Assembly: GCF_001750285.1 (NCBI RefSeq)
Contig: NZ_MAMP01000021.1
Location: 62,001-126,000, forward strand
DNA from: Domibacillus iocasae
Lineage (GTDB): Bacteria; Bacillota; Bacilli; Bacillales; Domibacillaceae
Reading direction: 5' to 3'
Length of the DNA: 64,000 nucleotides
Shown piece after piece: positions 61,980-64,000 of this stretch. How positions within the stretch are numbered: the first letter of the stretch is position 1; each line of letters begins with the position of its first letter. Below the pieces are notes generated by a model, which saw nothing but the letters and a program-made list of their open reading frames with translations, had not been told where the DNA came from and did no database searches. A program made the position numbers and the translations under genes.

Positions 61980-62046
61980 ATGTGGTGAAAAAGAAATAAC
62001 TGTTTCCAAAATAAACACCGAAAAGAATTATTACTGGCAGGCAGGC

Positions 62047-62100
62047 AAAACCTGAATTTGTACCGGGGTGTATATTGCCCGCTGACAAATTCAGGTTTTT
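62047..62100 (+). terminator. Terminator after frnE-like gene
   Basis: AAAACCTGAATTTGT pairs with ACAAATTCAGGTTTT around a 23-nt loop, followed by further T residues. The 95 bp after it hold nothing supported. Confidence 0.88.
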
Positions 62101-62200
62101 TGTTTCCAATCAGATAAACGAGTGGTGAAAGCAGATGGAGAGTAAAACAGTATTCAATTTACCGCATTATCGAGGCAGGAATTCAATCAGTAAAGCTGAT

Positions 62201-63655
62201 TTAAAGTTCAAATAAACCGGGTGCAATAGACCGTGCACAATGAATGCCGCTTGCCGTTGCGCCAATTGTGCCGCCACCTGGAAAAATGGAATCGCCGCAC
62301 AGCCATAGATTCGGAATTCCGGAACGGTGTGAAAGGGACCCGAACAGGGCATGGCGAACCGTCTGCGGAAAACCGCCAACAAACCCGTTCGGACGAAGCG
62401 TATAACGCTCCCACGCCTTTGGTGCACCAGTTTCCATAACCATGACTGCCTTGCGAAAGTCCGGATACACCGTTTCAATCATTGACAGCATTTTTTCTGT
62501 TAACCTATCTTTGTACGAATCATATTGTTCTTTTGTGGACCAATGATCGGGTGATGAATGAGTCGAGACCGTCATCGTCCGTTTTCCCTCTGTGGCACGA
62601 AGACGGTCGTCAGGTGCGGAAATGGACATAAACAGATGGCTTCCCTCGCTCATCGAATCCGCTGAAATTTGCTGAAACAGCGGAAATTGATCCGGGATAA
62701 GTGATCCATCCAAGGTCAAGTACAACGTATGGGTCACCCAGGTTAGCACGTCCGCCATTGCACGGTGACGACCGGACAGCCCGGATACAAGTGATGGCAG
62801 CTGTTGAAGTGCACCGTTAAAAACGATATGCTGCGCTGAGTATTCATTCCCGCGCTGGTCCACAGCGATCCAGTAGTTGTCTTTTTTTGTGGAAACAACT
62901 CGGCGGTTTTTCTTTAATATACCGCCGTTTTCTTGAATCGATTCGACGAGTCTTTCCGCGACGCGATATAAGCCGCCTTCCACGTAGTATGCGCCTTCAT
63001 GATAAATATCCAGGGCGGTCGCGGCCATTAAATAAGAAACATGACGTGACGTCGTCTGCATACTGTCAATCAGCTGGCCGTCAAGCACATGGATAAATGC
63101 TGACTCTTGATCGAGCCCGTACGCACGCAGCCGGTCAAGCAGTGTTGCTCGCGCAAACGGTGCAAGCAAAACGTGCTCGGGAGAAAGGGAAGACAACAAA
63201 TACGCCCATTCGCCGGCTGTCTTAGGCGGCAAAGCAGGAAGCGGCTTCATCAGCTTTCGAATAGAAGCAGCTGCTGTCCAGAGTTCAGCATAAAAAGAAC
63301 GAATTTGTTTATCCACATGCGGAAAGTGGCCGCAAATGGAATCGAGGTGCTGCTTGCGGTCACGATAATAGGTGATTATCCGTTTTGGAAAATGAAGCAC
63401 CATGACTTCATCAAGCAGGCGCAGGGGCACTTCTTTTCCAAGAAGACGCAGCACCCGTTCATGCAGCCCGCCCTGCTCAAAACCCATCCCGAGCGTGGCA
63501 CCGACCGGAAATAAGGTATGGCGACGCTGAAATTTACCGGCGCAGCCGCCCCACTCTAAAGACGCCTCCAGTAGTGTCACATCATGACCGGTTTTGGCTA
63601 AAAGCGCTGCAGCTGTTAAGCCGCCGATGCCGCCGCCGATAATAAGTGTATGCAC
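62201..63655 (-). CDS. CrtI/carotenoid-desaturase-like FAD oxidoreductase
   Basis: The 484-residue protein has the dinucleotide motif IIGGGIGGLTAAALLAKTGH followed by LLEASLEWGGCAGKF, as in phytoene desaturases and carotenoid isomerases (CrtI/CrtO/CrtISO). The C-terminal FAD motif LWLCGDSIFPGGGTIGATAS is intact. Carotenoid or related polyene oxidation is possible, but no other carotenoid genes are next to it, so the substrate is open. GGGGGGA precedes the ATG. It is divergent from the phosphoesterase gene. Confidence 0.87.
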   Translation of the reverse strand: MHTLIIGGGIGGLTAAALLAKTGHDVTLLEASLEWGGCAGKFQRRHTLFPVGATLGMGFEQGGLHERVLRLLGKEVPLRLLDEVMVLHFPKRIITYYRDRKQHLDSICGHFPHVDKQIRSFYAELWTAAASIRKLMKPLPALPPKTAGEWAYLLSSLSPEHVLLAPFARATLLDRLRAYGLDQESAFIHVLDGQLIDSMQTTSRHVSYLMAATALDIYHEGAYYVEGGLYRVAERLVESIQENGGILKKNRRVVSTKKDNYWIAVDQRGNEYSAQHIVFNGALQQLPSLVSGLSGRHRAMADVLTWVTHTLYLTLDGSLIPDQFPLFQQISADSMSEGSHLFMSISAPDDRLRATEGKRTMTVSTHSSPDHWSTKEQYDSYKDRLTEKMLSMIETVYPDFRKAVMVMETGAPKAWERYTLRPNGFVGGFPQTVRHALFGSLSHRSGIPNLWLCGDSIFPGGGTIGATASGIHCARSIAPGLFEL

Positions 63656-63733
63656 GAAATCCCCCCTTTTCTTTATTGTGCAAAAAAAACGGGAAACGCT
63701 GCAATTTTAAACTCGTTTTGAAAGGAAGAACAA

Positions 63734-64000
63734 ATGATGAAATATGCCTTGCTGGGGGACCTGCATTCAAGTGTAGAAGATACAAAAGCAGTGCTTGCCC
63801 ATATTGAACATTGTGCGCCAAGTGCAAAAATTATCGGGCTCGGTGATTTGTATGAATGCAATATTGGCAAAAGAAAAGCGGAAACAGCGAGGGATCTTCC
63901 AATGAAAAAAGCGGCACATATACCAAAAGATTTTGTGCCATTAGTAACGTTCCCCTCTGTACGGGGAAATCAGGAAGAAAGAATTATGCTCGTTACCGGC
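63734..64000 (+). CDS. Metallophosphoesterase, N-terminal part (cut by window edge)
   Basis: AAAGGAAG precedes an ATG that opens a frame running to the window end (89 codons seen). It has the calcineurin-like metal motifs GDLHSS, GLGDLYEC and RGNQEE, which correspond to D-x-H, GD-x-x-D/E and GN-H/Q-E. The usual GNHE histidine is Gln here, as in some YfcE/protein-phosphatase relatives. The rest of the gene is outside the window, so substrate cannot be judged. Confidence 0.85.
   Translation, partial: MMKYALLGDLHSSVEDTKAVLAHIEHCAPSAKIIGLGDLYECNIGKRKAETARDLPMKKAAHIPKDFVPLVTFPSVRGNQEERIMLVTG

Overview
The window looks like a chromosomal segment of a low-to-moderate GC member of the Bacillaceae. 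Supporting signs are strong AGGAGG-type ribosome binding sites, frequent TTG/GTG starts, a YumC-type ferredoxin reductase with a Bacillus-type 4Fe ferredoxin, a PpsR-PpdK pair, a Bacillus-type mannitol PTS locus, T-tailed hairpin terminators and interspersed short repeats. The genus cannot be fixed from the sequence alone.

Region 1 (1-25.2 kb) is an accessory block for catabolism of an aromatic acid. A minus-strand operon (634-6727) encodes a complete meta-cleavage lower pathway: LigB-type extradiol dioxygenase, 4-oxalocrotonate tautomerase, two paralogous hydratase/decarboxylases, hydroxy-oxovalerate aldolase, acylating acetaldehyde dehydrogenase and a semialdehyde dehydrogenase. Divergent from it are an IclR regulator and an ACMSD-like decarboxylase. 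A plus-strand operon follows: phthalate-4,5-dioxygenase-like Rieske oxygenase, zinc-ribbon protein, class II aldolase-type decarboxylase, Gfo/Idh/MocA dihydrodiol dehydrogenase, ferredoxin reductase and ferredoxin. Read together, these genes predict phthalate (or a relative) -> dihydrodiol -> dihydroxyphthalate -> protocatechuate -> 2,3-ring cleavage -> decarboxylation -> 4-oxalocrotonate -> pyruvate + acetyl-CoA. A second Rieske oxygenase with a zinc alcohol dehydrogenase, an unassigned permease, a LysR regulator, a tripartite tricarboxylate (TctABC) uptake system and an MFS transporter complete the block. An 18-base motif (GTTGCNTATARMAGAACA) occurs in front of the lower-pathway operon, the Rieske operon and the transport genes, and is a candidate operator uniting them.

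Region 2 (25.3-37.1 kb) is core metabolism: PpsR and pyruvate phosphate dikinase, the mannitol locus mtlA-mtlR-mtlF-mtlD, a SulP anion transporter, and a uspA gene broken by one in-frame TGA.

Region 3 (37.1-52.7 kb) is an iron-acquisition island with two Fur-box promoters. The first drives eight overlapping genes for an NRPS-independent siderophore. Its order follows staphyloferrin B genes sbnD-E-F-G-H, but a diaminobutyrate aminotransferase stands where SbnA/SbnB would be expected, and a third synthetase and an RraA-like protein are appended. The second drives a siderophore ABC importer (binding lipoprotein, two permeases, ATPase) and a FhuF-type ferric reductase. This predicts a diaminobutyrate/diaminopropane homologue of staphyloferrin B.

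Region 4 (52.7-64 kb) is mixed: a neopullulanase-type amylase, a BASS transporter, a truncated plsY remnant, a GNAT acetyltransferase, PduL, a YihY membrane protein, hypothetical genes, a RibD/DHFR-like reductase, a glucose/sorbosone dehydrogenase-like lipoprotein, a FrnE/DsbA protein, a CrtI-like oxidoreductase and the start of a metallophosphoesterase. Several short intergenic repeat families are scattered through the window.
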